DNA from: Piscirickettsiaceae bacterium
Lineage (GTDB): Bacteria; Pseudomonadota; Gammaproteobacteria; Nitrosococcales; Methylophagaceae
DNA: 64,000 nt
Assembly (NCBI GenBank): GCA_013215775.1
Contig: JABSQO010000006.1
Location: 61,622 to 125,621 of the forward strand
Direction of reading: 5' to 3'
Positions within the stretch are counted from its first letter, which is position 1. Every line of letters begins with the position of its first letter. The notes under the pieces were generated by a model. It saw only the letters and a program-made list of their open reading frames with translations, was not told the DNA's origin and ran no database searches. The translations under genes and the position numbers were made by a program. Of the stretch, positions 18,362 to 28,777 are shown one piece after another.

Positions 18362-19204
18362 TTATTGACTAACAACAAAGTCAACTCGACGGTTTGCTGC
18401 TTGACCTGCCGTTGTATCATTATTAGCAACTGGGTAGCCTTCACCCATACCAACAGGTAATAAACGGTCGCCATTCACACCACGACTAATCAAGTACGCA
18501 ACAACAGATTCGGCACGACTTTGTGATAATGTCATATTGTACTCATCTGAACCACGGCTATCAGTATGCCCTTCAACGCGAACTTCAATAACTGAATCAG
18601 TCGTTTTTAGAAGCTCAACAGCTTGCTCAAGAATATCTTTTGCATCTGATGTTAATACTGATTTATTAGTATCAAAATTAACGCCTGTCAAAGACAATAG
18701 GTTTTGACCTGGTAATGGACAACCATCAGAGTCAACAATTGTACCTAATGGTGTAGAAGGACAAAGGTCTAAATAATCTGGTACTGCATCTCTGTCTGCA
18801 TCTAATGGGCAACCTACACGGTCAACTGAAACTCCAGAAGGTGTGTTTTTACATAAATCAATGCCATCAACTACGCCATCACCATCAGTATCAAATGCAC
18901 AGCCTTGTGCATCCATTAAAGCACCTGCCGGAACATCGGTTGGACACGCAGTAACTGCAACAGCCATTGGTTCTTCAACTTCATCTCCATCCTGACATAG
19001 AAGTAAGGCCAACATCGCACCAACTGCCGCACCACCGACTGCTGAGGCACCGCCATCAGCTACAGCAGCGGCAGTAGCTCCACCCACTAAACCACCAGCA
19101 ATTGCACAAAAGAGATTATCATTATTCGTACGCTGATTTGGACCCGCACAACCAGCCAATAAAGCTATGGCAAGTACAACCCCTAGTAATTTAAATGTTC
19201 TCAT
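18362..19204 (-). CDS. OmpA-family lipoprotein with thrombospondin type 3 repeats
   Basis: A 280-residue envelope protein. The signal peptide ends in LLAGC, so it is a lipoprotein. A glycine-zipper stretch (AIAGGLVGGATAAAVADGG..., about 34-70) could insert in a membrane. Two or three Asp-rich calcium-binding type 3 repeats follow (DTDGDGVVDGIDLC, DADRDAVPDYLDLC, about 110-165), and then a C-terminal OmpA peptidoglycan-binding domain with VEGHTDSRGSDEYNMTLSQSRA. The likely job is to tether the outer membrane to peptidoglycan. It is a single-gene unit with a clear terminator. Full OmpA barrels are absent, so it is not OmpA itself. Confidence 0.87.
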   Translation of the reverse strand: MRTFKLLGVVLAIALLAGCAGPNQRTNNDNLFCAIAGGLVGGATAAAVADGGASAVGGAAVGAMLALLLCQDGDEVEEPMAVAVTACPTDVPAGALMDAQGCAFDTDGDGVVDGIDLCKNTPSGVSVDRVGCPLDADRDAVPDYLDLCPSTPLGTIVDSDGCPLPGQNLLSLTGVNFDTNKSVLTSDAKDILEQAVELLKTTDSVIEVRVEGHTDSRGSDEYNMTLSQSRAESVVAYLISRGVNGDRLLPVGMGEGYPVANNDTTAGQAANRRVDFVVSQ

Positions 19205-19376
19205 TATTCATTCCTTTCTAAAATTATAAAACTATAAAACTATTCTTACCGTCTCACTCTGTATCGTGAAAACCCACTAATGACATGGATCATTTTTATT
19301 GCATACTATAATACATAATAATATTATTTACAATTCATCGTTAACCTATTAATACATAAAGTATTGTTGCCGAATA

Positions 19377-20519
19377 TTACATCTTACCAATAACGTCTAT
19401 GTCATCTTCTTGTATTGTCAAACCTTCCAAATTCTCACTATCTGGCAACTCACCTGTTTCAGAGCCTAACTTGATCATCAAACGAACCTCATTTGATGAA
19501 TCAGCATTTTTCAAACAATCTTCATAGCTAATGGTGCCTGCTTTATACAAATCATAAACCGCTTGATCGAATGTTTGCATTCCTAATTCCCGAGAACGCT
19601 TCATAACTTCTTTAATTTCTGGCACTTTGCCTTTTTCAATTAAATCGGCAATTAACGGTGTATTTAGAAGTACTTCAACGGCAACCGCACGACCTGTACC
19701 ATCTTTTCTAGGAATTAATCGTTGAGCGATAATGGCTTTCAAGTTAAGCGACAAGTCTAAAAATAATTGTTTATGTCGTTCTTCAGGGAAGAAGTTAATG
19801 ACGCGGTCCATCGCCTGATTAGCGTTGTTAGCATGCAAAGTTGATAAGCAAAGATGTCCTGTCTCCGCAAATACAATTCCGTAATCCATTGTCTCACGAT
19901 CCCGTATCTCACCAATCATAATGACATCAGGTGCCTGACGTAATGAATTTTTCAGTGCAATCTCATATGACTCAGTATCAATTCCTACCTCACGTTGCGT
20001 TACGACACAACCTGCATGATCATGATCAAATTCAATCGGATCTTCAATCGTTAATATATGGCCCGTACTGTTCTGATTTCGATAACCAATCATTGCTGCC
20101 AGAGTTGTTGATTTACCTGAGCCTGTTGCACCAACAAACATAACTAAGCCACGTTTAGTCATTGAAAGTTCTTTAATGATCTCAGGGATATTTAATTCTT
20201 CTATCGTCGGTATTTCATCTTTTATCCGACGCAACACCATTGCTATTTTATCGCGCTGATATAAAGCACTGATACGAAAACGGCCCGCACCTGAAGTCGC
20301 AATCGCATAGTTACATTCTTTATCGCGTTCAAAAACTTTTTTCTGCTCATCATTCATGGTGCTGATCACCAAATCACGAGCCTCTTCATCTGATAGGGAT
20401 TCTTCAGAAATTGTGGCTAATTTCCCATTTACCTTCAATGTAGGCGGTCGCCCTGAAGTAATAAATAAATCAGAAGCATCGTGTTTCACCACAGCTTTAA
20501 GAATAGTGACGATATCCAT
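19377..20519 (-). CDS. pilU: Type IV pilus retraction ATPase PilU
   Basis: PilU is the accessory hexameric ATPase that works with PilT to depolymerise type IV pili. The 380-residue protein shows Walker A GATGSGKST at 130-138, the Asp box GHILTIEDPIEF, Walker B VIMIGEIRDRETM and the His box HLCLSTLHANNA. It lacks the AIRNLIRE motif of PilT and carries the acidic C-terminal extension typical of PilU. It follows pilT by 9 bases on the same strand, the standard pilTU operon. Confidence 0.95.
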   Translation of the reverse strand: MDIVTILKAVVKHDASDLFITSGRPPTLKVNGKLATISEESLSDEEARDLVISTMNDEQKKVFERDKECNYAIATSGAGRFRISALYQRDKIAMVLRRIKDEIPTIEELNIPEIIKELSMTKRGLVMFVGATGSGKSTTLAAMIGYRNQNSTGHILTIEDPIEFDHDHAGCVVTQREVGIDTESYEIALKNSLRQAPDVIMIGEIRDRETMDYGIVFAETGHLCLSTLHANNANQAMDRVINFFPEERHKQLFLDLSLNLKAIIAQRLIPRKDGTGRAVAVEVLLNTPLIADLIEKGKVPEIKEVMKRSRELGMQTFDQAVYDLYKAGTISYEDCLKNADSSNEVRLMIKLGSETGELPDSENLEGLTIQEDDIDVIGKM

Positions 20520-20528
20520 GGTGATCTC

Positions 20529-21566
20529 CTATCGGAATAAGTCTTTGTTTACCGCTCGCGGTAACGCTTCAGATTTAGTAATTTGTCCGCGTCGCAACAA
20601 ATCTTGTAAGTTCTGATCAAGAGTTTGCATGCCCACCGCAGCCCCAGTTTGAATGGCAGAATACATTTGTGGCACTTTATCTTCACGAATCAAGTTTCGA
20701 ATAGCCGGCGTACCAATCATAATTTCATGCGCGGCAATACGACCGCCACCCACTTTTTTCAATAATGTTTGTGAGATAACTGAGCGCAATGATTCCGATA
20801 GCATCGAACGAACCATGTCTTTTTCAGCAGCTGGAAACACATCAATAATACGATCAATGGTTTTTGCCGCAGACGATGTATGCAATGTACCAAATACCAA
20901 ATGGCCTGTTTCAGCTGCCGTCAATGCTAAACGAATGGTTTCTAAATCACGCAATTCACCGACCAGAATAATGTCGGGGTCTTCCCGCAATGCACTACGT
21001 AATGCCTCACTAAATCCAAGTGTGTCACGGTGTACTTCACGTTGATTAACGAGACATTTTTTACTCTTGTGGACAAACTCAATTGGATCTTCAATGGTTA
21101 AGATATGTGCATTATCTTTCTCATTTTTATAATCAACCATTGCCGCTAATGTTGTCGATTTACCTGAACCCGTTGGTCCGGTAACCAGCACAAGGCCACG
21201 TGGATTATCAGCAATTGGTTTAAATATGTCGGGAGCGCCCAGTTCTTCTAAAGTTAGAACGACTGAAGGAATAGTTCGAAAAACAGCGGCCGCGCCCCGG
21301 TTTTGATTAAATGCATTAACTCGGAAACGTGCCAAATTAGGGATTTCGAATGAAAAATCAGTTTCAAGGAATTCTTCATAGTCCTTACGCTGCTTATCAC
21401 TCATAATGTCATACACCATGGCATGAACTTCTTTGTGTTCCATCGCGGGAAGATTGATTTTTTTAATATCGCCATCGACTCGAATCATCGGAGGTTCGCC
21501 CGCGGAGATGTGCAAATCTGATGCGTTATTTTTTGCACTAAAGGTTAGTAATTCAACAATATCCAT
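20529..21566 (-). CDS. pilT: Type IV pilus retraction ATPase PilT
   Basis: PilT powers pilus retraction and twitching motility. It has 345 residues with Walker A GPTGSGKST at 130-138, Asp box HILTIEDPIEFVH, Walker B IILVGELRDLETI, His box HLVFGTLHTSSA and the retraction-specific AIRNLIRE motif near 290. It heads the pilTU operon and is divergent from yggS across 90 bases, the common proteobacterial arrangement. Pilus structural genes are not in this window. Confidence 0.97.
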   Translation of the reverse strand: MDIVELLTFSAKNNASDLHISAGEPPMIRVDGDIKKINLPAMEHKEVHAMVYDIMSDKQRKDYEEFLETDFSFEIPNLARFRVNAFNQNRGAAAVFRTIPSVVLTLEELGAPDIFKPIADNPRGLVLVTGPTGSGKSTTLAAMVDYKNEKDNAHILTIEDPIEFVHKSKKCLVNQREVHRDTLGFSEALRSALREDPDIILVGELRDLETIRLALTAAETGHLVFGTLHTSSAAKTIDRIIDVFPAAEKDMVRSMLSESLRSVISQTLLKKVGGGRIAAHEIMIGTPAIRNLIREDKVPQMYSAIQTGAAVGMQTLDQNLQDLLRRGQITKSEALPRAVNKDLFR

Positions 21567-21656
21567 TCACATCCCCAATCATTTTAAATATCATGTAACC
21601 CTCTTCCTCTTGGAAGTATTTGATATAAAGTATCGCGCTCATCACAGGCTTGCAAC

Positions 21657-22367
21657 ATGACAACGATAAAAAAACGTTTTATTTCGATAAATAACCATAT
21701 AGCAAAAACAGAAAAAACGTTTGCTCGTCAAACAGGCAGTGTACAACTTTTAGCCGTGAGCAAAACATGGTCATCATCAATATTACGTGAAGTAGCCATG
21801 GCTGGACAACACTGTTTTGGGGAAAATTACCTACAAGAAGCATTGATTAAAATCGATGATTTGGCTGATTTAGATTTAGAATGGCATTTTATTGGCCCCA
21901 TTCAGTCGAATAAAACCAGAGATCTTGCTAAGCATTTTGATTGGGTACAAAGTATCGACCGACTGAAAATTGCGCAACGTCTTTCCAAACAACGGCCATC
22001 GGAGCTATCCGACCTTAATGTTTGTATTCAAGTCAATATCGACCATGAATCAACTAAATCCGGTGTGCTTGATACAGAACTTATGCCCTTAGCAGAACAA
22101 ATCAACCAGCTTGATCGTCTGACCTTGCGCGGACTCATGATTATTCCTGCCAAACATGACGAATTAGATCAACAACGAGCGACTTTCAAAAAAGCCCACC
22201 AACTTTATTCGCACTTAGCGAGCCAGTATCCCACCATCGATACACTCTCCATGGGTATGTCAGGCGATATGAATGCTGCTATCGCTGAAGGAAGTACAAT
22301 GATACGACTTGGCACAGCTGTATTTGGCCAAAGATCTACACCTACATCGTCAGGTCAAGTAAACTAA
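21657..22367 (+). CDS. yggS: Pyridoxal phosphate homeostasis protein (YggS family)
   Basis: YggS is a cytosolic PLP-binding protein that balances vitamin B6 vitamers and has no known enzymatic activity. The 236-residue TIM-barrel protein shows the PLP lysine in LAVSKTW near residue 36, FGENYLQEA, WHFIGPIQSNKTRD and the C-terminal phosphate-binding SMGMSGDMNAAI...TMIRLGTAVFG. It leads a plus-strand set yggS-proC-yggT that is conserved next to pilT in many proteobacteria. Confidence 0.95.
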   Translation: MTTIKKRFISINNHIAKTEKTFARQTGSVQLLAVSKTWSSSILREVAMAGQHCFGENYLQEALIKIDDLADLDLEWHFIGPIQSNKTRDLAKHFDWVQSIDRLKIAQRLSKQRPSELSDLNVCIQVNIDHESTKSGVLDTELMPLAEQINQLDRLTLRGLMIIPAKHDELDQQRATFKKAHQLYSHLASQYPTIDTLSMGMSGDMNAAIAEGSTMIRLGTAVFGQRSTPTSSGQVN

Positions 22368-22402
22368 ATGCATATGAATAAATTTGATATCTAGGATAGA
22401 AA

Positions 22403-23236
22403 ATGAAAGATTGTAGAATCACATTTATCGGTGGCGGTAATATGGCTCGCAGCCTTATTGGTGGTCTAATTGCCGATGGTTTTAATCCACAACATATTCA
22501 TGTTGCTGATCCAGAGCCCCTTTGCTTGCAGTCACTCATTGATAGTTATCCAATTCACATTTTTAATAATAATGTTGAAGCCACTGCAAATTGTGATGTT
22601 GTAATTTTAGCGGTCAAACCGCAACAACTACAGGCTGTTGTTAAACAATTAGCACCCCATTGGCATCCCGATAGATTATTAATATCAATCGCCGCAGGTA
22701 TTCGTTTAAATGATATCGCACGCTGGCTAAATCAGGATAAGACAGCGATTGTCCGCTCTATGCCCAATACACCATCCTTAGTTCAAGCAGGCGCAACTGC
22801 ACTCTATGCTAATAACCATGTAAGTAACCAGCAGCATGAATTAGCAGAGTCTATTTTACGTTCTGTCGGATTAGCATTATGGGTGAAAGAGGAAGTCCAG
22901 CTAGATGCTGTGACCGCCTTGTCAGGTAGTGGCCCTGCTTATTTCTTCTTAGTCATGGAGGCTATGGAAGCAGCTGCTACTGAAATGGGACTTCCTGCTG
23001 AAACTGCGCGTTTACTGTGCTTACAAACAGCCTTCGGTGCAGCAAAAATGGCATTAGAAAGCGATGAAACCACGGCAACTCTACGGAAACGAGTAACCTC
23101 TCCAAAAGGTACTACTGAACGTGCCATTCACGAATTAGAGGATGGTGGTTTGAAGGGCTTATTCGAAAACGCGCTCATTGCCGCAGCTCTACGATCTCGG
23201 GAACTCGCTGAACAATTAGGTGCAGATGATGCCTAG
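22403..23236 (+). CDS. proC: Pyrroline-5-carboxylate reductase
   Basis: ProC makes L-proline from pyrroline-5-carboxylate using NAD(P)H. The Rossmann nucleotide site FIGGGNMARSLIGGL is at the N-terminus, and the family signature around VTALSGSGPAYFFLVMEAM plus VTSPKGTTERAI lies in the helical C-terminal domain. The 277-residue length is normal. It sits between yggS and yggT, and its last bases overlap the start of yggT. Confidence 0.96.
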   Translation: MKDCRITFIGGGNMARSLIGGLIADGFNPQHIHVADPEPLCLQSLIDSYPIHIFNNNVEATANCDVVILAVKPQQLQAVVKQLAPHWHPDRLLISIAAGIRLNDIARWLNQDKTAIVRSMPNTPSLVQAGATALYANNHVSNQQHELAESILRSVGLALWVKEEVQLDAVTALSGSGPAYFFLVMEAMEAAATEMGLPAETARLLCLQTAFGAAKMALESDETTATLRKRVTSPKGTTERAIHELEDGGLKGLFENALIAAALRSRELAEQLGADDA

Positions 23237-23786
23237 CGGTTATTTCAGCACACCTTTAATCTTCCTGATAGACACCTTATTTAGTATCTATCTTGCCATT
23301 ATTGCTCTACGACTTATCATGCAATGGGCGCAATGGGAACATCACAATCCTTTAGTGCAAATGATTATTCGTGCCACGCAAATACCAGTGAAATTTTTAC
23401 GTCAGTTTATCCCATCACTAGGTCGCTGGGATAGCGCAACTATCGTATTACTCATCGTACTGACATTGATAAAATTATTTTTAATTGTACTGTTACAATC
23501 CATTCCGGTTACTTTCTTCATCTTAGTTAGCTGGCTATTAGCAGATATATTTTCGCTATTTATTACCTTATTCACCGCCAGTATTATTATTCAAGTTATT
23601 TTGAGCTGGGTAGCACCTTACAATGATAATCCTATCTCACCGCTTATTAATCGCATGAATGCGCCGCTATTAAACCCAGTAAAACGATGGTTGCCCCTCC
23701 TAAGTGGGTTAGATTTATCACCTTTAGTGGTGATTCTTGGTTTACAAGTTTTATCCATGTTAGTGCTACCACTTTTAACAGGCTAA
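23226..23786 (+). CDS. yggT: YggT family membrane protein
   Basis: A small inner-membrane protein of about 187 residues with two similar halves, each a pair of hydrophobic helices followed by a conserved P-hydrophobic segment (WEHHNPLVQMIIRATQIPVKFLRQFIP and YNDNPISPLINRMNAPLLNPVKRWLP), the two-repeat YggT architecture. I take ATG 23226, with TTAGG five bases before it; GTG 23220 and ATG 23229 are alternatives. It overlaps proC by 11 bases. The molecular role is not established; the family is linked to osmotic tolerance and chloroplast division in other organisms. Confidence 0.9.
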   Translation: MMPSGYFSTPLIFLIDTLFSIYLAIIALRLIMQWAQWEHHNPLVQMIIRATQIPVKFLRQFIPSLGRWDSATIVLLIVLTLIKLFLIVLLQSIPVTFFILVSWLLADIFSLFITLFTASIIIQVILSWVAPYNDNPISPLINRMNAPLLNPVKRWLPLLSGLDLSPLVVILGLQVLSMLVLPLLTG

Positions 23787-23868
23787 GAACGAACCATAAA
23801 GTCTTTATTGCACAATCGTCGCTGACTATTTAGACTTTTGCCTATAAGAACCAAGGAATAGTAAAACT

Positions 23869-25020
23869 ATGCCGGACACAATACCGGCCGATTCAGTCGG
23901 TCTGGTTAATTCTATAAACCTTCATATTGATACGCCAATTACTCTCGAATGTGGTCGTAGCTTACTCAGCTATGATCTTGTTTATGAAACATATGGTGAA
24001 CTCAATAAAGATGCGTCCAATGCAGTATTAATCTGTCATGCTCTGTCAGGTGACCACCATGCCGCTGGCTATCACAGTAAAGAAGATAACAAACCAGGCT
24101 GGTGGGATACCGCTATTGGTCCTGGCAAATCCATCGATACTAATGATTTTTATGTTGTCTGCTTAAATAATATTGGTGGCTGTAAAGGCTCAACGGGACC
24201 AACAAGCATCAATCCTGAAACAAATAAAATCTACGGTCCAGATTTCCCTATCATCACCGTTTCAGACTGGGTGAACAGCCAAACAATATTGGCAGATCAT
24301 CTTAATATCCATCAATGGGCAGCTGTTGTTGGTGGTAGTCTAGGTGGCATGCAAGCCATGCAATGGGCTATCAGTTTCCCTGATCGTTTACGTCATGCAT
24401 TAATTATTGCCGCTGCACCAAAACTATCTGCACAGAATATCGCCTTCAATGAAGTCGCCCGGACAGCTATTAAATCAGACCCTGATTTCCACGATGGTCA
24501 TTATGCAGATCACCAAACCCTCCCACGCCAAGGCCTAGGTTTAGCTCGCATGTTAGGACACATCACTTATCTATCAGATGAAGCGATGGGGGAAAAATTT
24601 GGTCGTGCTCTTCGTCATGACACTATTCATTATAGTTATGATGTGGACTTCCAAATTGAAAGTTATTTGCGTTACCAAAGCGAAACCTTTGTTGAACATT
24701 TTGATGCCAATACCTATTTACTGATGACTAAAGCCTTGGACTACTTTGACCCAGCGAAAGAATTTGGTCATGATTTAGCTAAAACATTCGCCTCTATTCA
24801 AGCTAAGTGCCTAGTCGTGTCATTTACGAGTGATTGGCGATTTGCACCTGACCGTTCTCATGAAATTGTCAACGCACTACTTAACAATGGCAAAGAAGTT
24901 ATTTATGCTGAAATCGAGGCCCACCAAGGCCATGATGCCTTCTTGATGCCTATAGCCCGTTACCACGAAATATTTAAATCCTATATGCAGCGTGTCGCCG
25001 CTGATTGCGAGCCAACATGA
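23869..25020 (+). CDS. metX: Homoserine O-acyltransferase MetX
   Basis: MetX activates homoserine with an acyl-CoA for methionine synthesis. This alpha/beta-hydrolase of 383 residues shows the nucleophile elbow [10 protein letters not shown] (Ser about 160), the acid in [12 protein letters not shown] and the catalytic His in HQGHDAFL, plus GGCKGSTGP in the substrate region. MetX proteins of gammaproteobacteria are often succinyl- rather than acetyltransferases, and which acyl donor is used cannot be decided by eye. It overlaps metW by 4 bases. Confidence 0.93.
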   Translation: MPDTIPADSVGLVNSINLHIDTPITLECGRSLLSYDLVYETYGELNKDASNAVLICHALSGDHHAAGYHSKEDNKPGWWDTAIGPGKSIDTNDFYVVCLNNIGGCKGSTGPTSINPETNKIYGPDFPIITVSDWVNSQTILADHLNIHQWAAVVGGSLGGMQAMQWAISFPDRLRHALIIAAAPKLSAQNIAFNEVARTAIKSDPDFHDGHYADHQTLPRQGLGLARMLGHITYLSDEAMGEKFGRALRHDTIHYSYDVDFQIESYLRYQSETFVEHFDANTYLLMTKALDYFDPAKEFGHDLAKTFASIQAKCLVVSFTSDWRFAPDRSHEIVNALLNNGKEVIYAEIEAHQGHDAFLMPIARYHEIFKSYMQRVAADCEPT

Positions 25021-25616
25021 GTTTACGCGTAGATTTACAAATTATTAGCGATTGGATCCCTCAAGGTGCACGTGTATTAGATTTGGGTTGCGATGATGGA
25101 ACCTTGCTTCAACATCTGCAACAACGTGGCATTTCTGGATATGGACTAGAAATTGATAATAATAAATTCGTTGATTGTATTAATGCCGGGGTCAATGTTA
25201 TTCAGGCTGATTTAAACCAAGGTTTACCGCAATTTTCCGATCAGAGTTTTGACTTTGTAATTTTATCTCAAACTTTGCAAGCCATTAAGCGACCTGACTT
25301 TTTATTAGAAGAAATTGTTCGTGTAGGCAAACAAGGTATTATCGGTTTTCCTAATTTTGGTCATTGGCAATGTCGTCTCCAACTTGCGTTAGGTGGTCAT
25401 ATGCCCCAATCACGCACTTTGCCCCATGATTGGTTTAATACGCCTAATATTCATTTATGTACCGTGCAAGATTTCGAAAAACTCTGCACCGATAAAAACG
25501 TATCAGTACTTAATCGAAGTATTGTGAACCATGACCACAAAAATACGTTAGGCACCAAATTGCTGCCCAATTTATTTGGTCAAATTGCTCTGTATCAAAT
25601 TAAAAAAATATCATGA
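25017..25616 (+). CDS. metW: Methionine biosynthesis protein MetW
   Basis: MetW is a methyltransferase-fold partner of MetX needed for its activity in several proteobacteria. The SAM-type motif [12 protein letters not shown] is near residue 22, followed by the MetW-typical [27 protein letters not shown] and [21 protein letters not shown] choose ATG 25017, which overlaps the metX stop as ATGA; TTG 25005 would add four residues. It overlaps pyrE the same way at its end, so metX-metW-pyrE are coupled. Confidence 0.95.
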   Translation: MSLRVDLQIISDWIPQGARVLDLGCDDGTLLQHLQQRGISGYGLEIDNNKFVDCINAGVNVIQADLNQGLPQFSDQSFDFVILSQTLQAIKRPDFLLEEIVRVGKQGIIGFPNFGHWQCRLQLALGGHMPQSRTLPHDWFNTPNIHLCTVQDFEKLCTDKNVSVLNRSIVNHDHKNTLGTKLLPNLFGQIALYQIKKIS

Positions 25617-26260
25617 AAGCTTATCAACAACAATTCATCGAATTTGCATTACAAACCGGCGTGCTTCGCTTTGGCTCTTTTACCCTTAAATCTGGCAGAG
25701 TCAGCCCCTATTTTTTTAATAGTGGTCTTTTTAATACCGGTACCAGTTTAGCCAGATTAGGCCGTTTTTATGCCCAAGCAATATCTGAATCAGAACTTGA
25801 TTATGATGTTTTATTTGGCCCAGCATACAAAGGTATTCCATTAGCCTCAACCACGGTTGTTGCCTTAGCCGATCACTATCAACGTGATGTACCTTATGTA
25901 TTTAATCGCAAAGAAGTGAAAGATCATGGTGAGGGCGGTCAATTAGTAGGCGCAGAACTCAAAGGGAAAATATTAATCATTGATGACGTTATCTCTGCTG
26001 GCACATCAATACGTGAATCTGTTGCCATTATCAAACAAGAAACAGCGATACCTACTGGCGTTATTATTGCACTTGATCGCCAAGAACGAGGACAAAATGA
26101 ACAATCAGCCATCCAAGAAGTAGAAGCTGAACACAATATTCCTGTTGTCAGCATTATTTGTCTTGATGACTTGTTAGCCTATTTACAAAATAATGCCGAT
26201 TTATCTGAACATTTACCTGCAGTTAAAGCTTATCGTCAACAATACGGTGTACACAATTAG
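25613..26260 (+). CDS. pyrE: Orotate phosphoribosyltransferase
   Basis: PyrE joins orotate and PRPP to make orotidine-5'-phosphate in pyrimidine synthesis. The 215-residue protein has the PRPP-binding loop [16 protein letters not shown] near 121-136, [14 protein letters not shown] at the N-terminus, [11 protein letters not shown], and [13 protein letters not shown], all diagnostic of OPRTase. It overlaps metW by ATGA. Pairing with methionine genes has no clear metabolic logic and is probably just compact gene packing. Confidence 0.97.
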   Translation: MKAYQQQFIEFALQTGVLRFGSFTLKSGRVSPYFFNSGLFNTGTSLARLGRFYAQAISESELDYDVLFGPAYKGIPLASTTVVALADHYQRDVPYVFNRKEVKDHGEGGQLVGAELKGKILIIDDVISAGTSIRESVAIIKQETAIPTGVIIALDRQERGQNEQSAIQEVEAEHNIPVVSIICLDDLLAYLQNNADLSEHLPAVKAYRQQYGVHN

Positions 26261-26264
26261 AGTG

Positions 26265-27020
26265 TCACCCAAATAATAACTTAATCGAAATTAAAATAGT
26301 CACCAACTCAAATACCCTTTTTATCCAGCGATTACCATGCTTAATCGCCATATGAGAGCCAATATAACCACCTATCAGTGAACCCAATATTAATGCGGGC
26401 AACCACTCCCAATGAATGTCACCTAAAAGACCTAAGGTAACCGCACCAGCACCATTCCAAAATAAACCTACCATGGTGAGGGTATAAGCGACTGCTCGCT
26501 GATAGTCCATCCCAAACCATAGTACTAACCAAATGGTCACAAATAACCCTGTTCCTGATGTTAAGGAACCATTCAATATTCCCAATATAAAGAGTACAAG
26601 CCCACCTGTTAATAGTCCTTTCCGATCCCGATGCAATGGTCCATATTCTTGTCCTAATCCTGATTTAAGTATTGAATAGAGCCCTAAACCACCCGTCAGA
26701 ATACCTAAGGAAATTTCTGCGAGACGATCGGGTACTAATAATATGACGCTGCCGCCTAACACGACTCCCGGGACACCAAAGAACAACATTAACAATACAA
26801 ACTGACGTTCTAGCTTGCTACTAGATAAATAACGTAATGCAGCACCTACTCCCAAGGCGACGCTTGCCACTTTATGTGTCGCCAACGCAACACCAAACGT
26901 TAACCCCAAGAATATCAATACAGGAAATTGGATTAAGCCAGCACCACCACCACTAAATGCTGAAAAAGTATTGGAAATTAATGACACTAAAAACAGAACT
27001 AACTGCTCAACTGGGTTCAC
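26265..27020 (-). CDS. TSUP family permease (sulfite exporter TauE/SafE-like)
   Basis: A 251-residue inner-membrane protein of about eight helices in two repeated halves. The TSUP signature is seen as FSGGGAGLIQFPVLIFLGL near the N-terminus with THKVAS following, and GTGLFVTIWLVLWFGMDYQRAVAYT in the second half. Members move sulfite, sulfoacetate or other small organosulfur anions. Sulfite export would suit an organism with SoxCD, but the genes are about 11 kb apart and the substrate is not shown by sequence. It converges on pyrE with a 4-base gap. Confidence 0.82.
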   Translation of the reverse strand: MNPVEQLVLFLVSLISNTFSAFSGGGAGLIQFPVLIFLGLTFGVALATHKVASVALGVGAALRYLSSSKLERQFVLLMLFFGVPGVVLGGSVILLVPDRLAEISLGILTGGLGLYSILKSGLGQEYGPLHRDRKGLLTGGLVLFILGILNGSLTSGTGLFVTIWLVLWFGMDYQRAVAYTLTMVGLFWNGAGAVTLGLLGDIHWEWLPALILGSLIGGYIGSHMAIKHGNRWIKRVFELVTILISIKLLFG

Positions 27021-27051
27021 CTTTTCTTAAACTCCCTATACTATATCGATC

Positions 27052-27711
27052 ATGTTTATAAACAAATATAATTGCATATTGCTGGCTACACTGTTTTCAA
27101 TAATCAGTGTGCCTGTTAATGCCGGTCAGTTATACCGTTTTCTTGATAACGATGGCATCATTACTGTTAGTAAAAGTTTACCGCCATATGCCGCTCAAAA
27201 TGGTTACGACATTCTGGATGACAAATCACTCTTTCTCATTAAAAAAGTAGCTCCTGCCCTCACACCAGAACAAATTTCTCAACAAGAACGTGAATTAGCT
27301 GAACAGAAAGAAACTCAACGTTTAGCTGATATTGCGGCTAAAGAAGAAAGGGATCGCCAAAAACAACAGGCTCTTTACGATCAAAATCTGTTAGCCAGTT
27401 ACCAGTCTGAGCAAGAACTACTCAAAGCACGCGCTGCTGATATCTCATACCTTCAAACACAACTCTCAAAGACAACTGAGCAATTAGCTAAAAATAAACA
27501 AAAGCTGCATGACTTACAGCAACAAGCAGCAGAACAAGAACTTAGTGGCCACACGATCAGTGTTAACCTTAAAAAACGTCTAGAGACAACACAGAAAAAT
27601 ATTGAGCTTAATCAAGCTGAAATTGAACGTCTACAACTTACACAACAACAACTTCGTACCCGATACAAAGAAGAGCTTGTTCGTCTCAAACACCTGTTAT
27701 CGAACAATTAA
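27052..27711 (+). CDS. Exported coiled-coil protein with DUF4124-like N-terminus
   Basis: A 219-residue protein of unknown function. The signal peptide ends near VNAG (residue 25). A short domain then reads LYRFLDNDGIITVSKSLPPYAAQNGYDIL, resembling the DUF4124-type beta module (YRWVDENG...) found in many exported proteobacterial proteins. The rest (about 80-219) is a long Gln/Glu/Lys-rich coiled coil with Leu heptads. It is divergent from the TSUP permease and converges on hisC. It is probably periplasmic; a scaffold or adaptor role is only a guess. Confidence 0.72.
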   Translation: MFINKYNCILLATLFSIISVPVNAGQLYRFLDNDGIITVSKSLPPYAAQNGYDILDDKSLFLIKKVAPALTPEQISQQERELAEQKETQRLADIAAKEERDRQKQQALYDQNLLASYQSEQELLKARAADISYLQTQLSKTTEQLAKNKQKLHDLQQQAAEQELSGHTISVNLKKRLETTQKNIELNQAEIERLQLTQQQLRTRYKEELVRLKHLLSNN

Positions 27712-27714
27712 TAG

Positions 27715-28773
27715 TCAGTCTATTAAGGTATCCATAATAGCTAAGAATTGTTGATTTTCTTCTACCGTACCAATCGTAATACGTAAATATTGATTAACTC
27801 TATCTTGTTTAAAATGACGTACTACCACACCCTGTTTGCGTAAATCTGCAGCAAGCGAATCAGCATTATGCTTAGGATGCCTTACAAATATAAAGTTTGC
27901 CGCTGATGGAATAATATCAAAATCGAGTGCGATTAATTCTTTTATTACTTGATCACGACTAGTCATTACTTTTTGCCGTGTTTGCTCAAAATAATCGTGA
28001 TCGTTCAATGCTTCAACGCCGGCACAGATAGTCAAACTACCTATGGGGTAAGAGTTAAAACTATCTTTAACTCTAATCAAAGCTTCAATCAAATCTGGTT
28101 GCCCAATGGCAAAACCGATTCTCATGCCAGCCAATGAACGTGATTTCGATAGCGTCTGCGTCACTAATAAGTTTGGATATTTATTAACCAAAACAACCGC
28201 ACTTTCACCCCCAAAATCGATATAAGCTTCATCAATTACGACGACAGACTCTGTATTAATTTGTAACAATGTCTCAATTTCATCTAATGCCAATAATCGG
28301 CCAGTGGGGGCGTTAGGATTAGGAAAAATAATGCCACTGTTGCTGATATTGTAGTCTTTGACATTGATTTCAAACTGCTCACCCAGTGGAATTGTTTGGT
28401 AATCAATCTGATATAACTTGCAATAAACCGGATAAAAACTATAGGTAATATCGGGAAATAATAATGGTAAATCATGCTGAAATAAACCATGAAAAATATG
28501 AGCTAATACCTCATCAGAGCCATTACCGACAAATACTTGTTCGGTATCCACTTGATGATAATCAGCAATAGCCTGCTTGAGTTGACTAGCATTAGGATCA
28601 GGATAGAGACGTAAGATATCACTAGTAGCTAAACGAATGGCATCCAATACTTTGGGAGAAGGCCCATAAGGATTTTCGTTGGTATTTAGCTTAATCAGGT
28701 TTTGGACTTTGGGTTGTTCACCAGGAATATATGGCTCCAAATTATGAACAATCGGACTCCAAAAGCGGCTCAT
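27715..28773 (-). CDS. hisC: Histidinol-phosphate aminotransferase
   Basis: HisC is the PLP-dependent enzyme converting imidazole-acetol phosphate to histidinol phosphate. The 352-residue class I/II aminotransferase shows [42 protein letters not shown] and the PLP-lysine segment [20 protein letters not shown]. It is the last gene of the minus-strand hisG-hisD-hisC group and starts 4 bases after the hisD stop. Some bacteria have two HisC-type enzymes; its place next to hisD supports the histidine role. Confidence 0.94.
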   Translation of the reverse strand: MSRFWSPIVHNLEPYIPGEQPKVQNLIKLNTNENPYGPSPKVLDAIRLATSDILRLYPDPNASQLKQAIADYHQVDTEQVFVGNGSDEVLAHIFHGLFQHDLPLLFPDITYSFYPVYCKLYQIDYQTIPLGEQFEINVKDYNISNSGIIFPNPNAPTGRLLALDEIETLLQINTESVVVIDEAYIDFGGESAVVLVNKYPNLLVTQTLSKSRSLAGMRIGFAIGQPDLIEALIRVKDSFNSYPIGSLTICAGVEALNDHDYFEQTRQKVMTSRDQVIKELIALDFDIIPSAANFIFVRHPKHNADSLAADLRKQGVVVRHFKQDRVNQYLRITIGTVEENQQFLAIMDTLID

Positions 28774-28777
28774 TTCT

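Noticed and set aside
20653..21045. 130-codon open frame opposite pilT
   Set aside because: Antisense shadow of pilT with Ser/Arg-rich composition typical of reverse-strand frames.
23787..23868. Possible SAM riboswitch or MetJ boxes ahead of metX
   Set aside because: The 82-base gap is too short for a SAM riboswitch with expression platform and shows no repeated AGACGTCT-like boxes.
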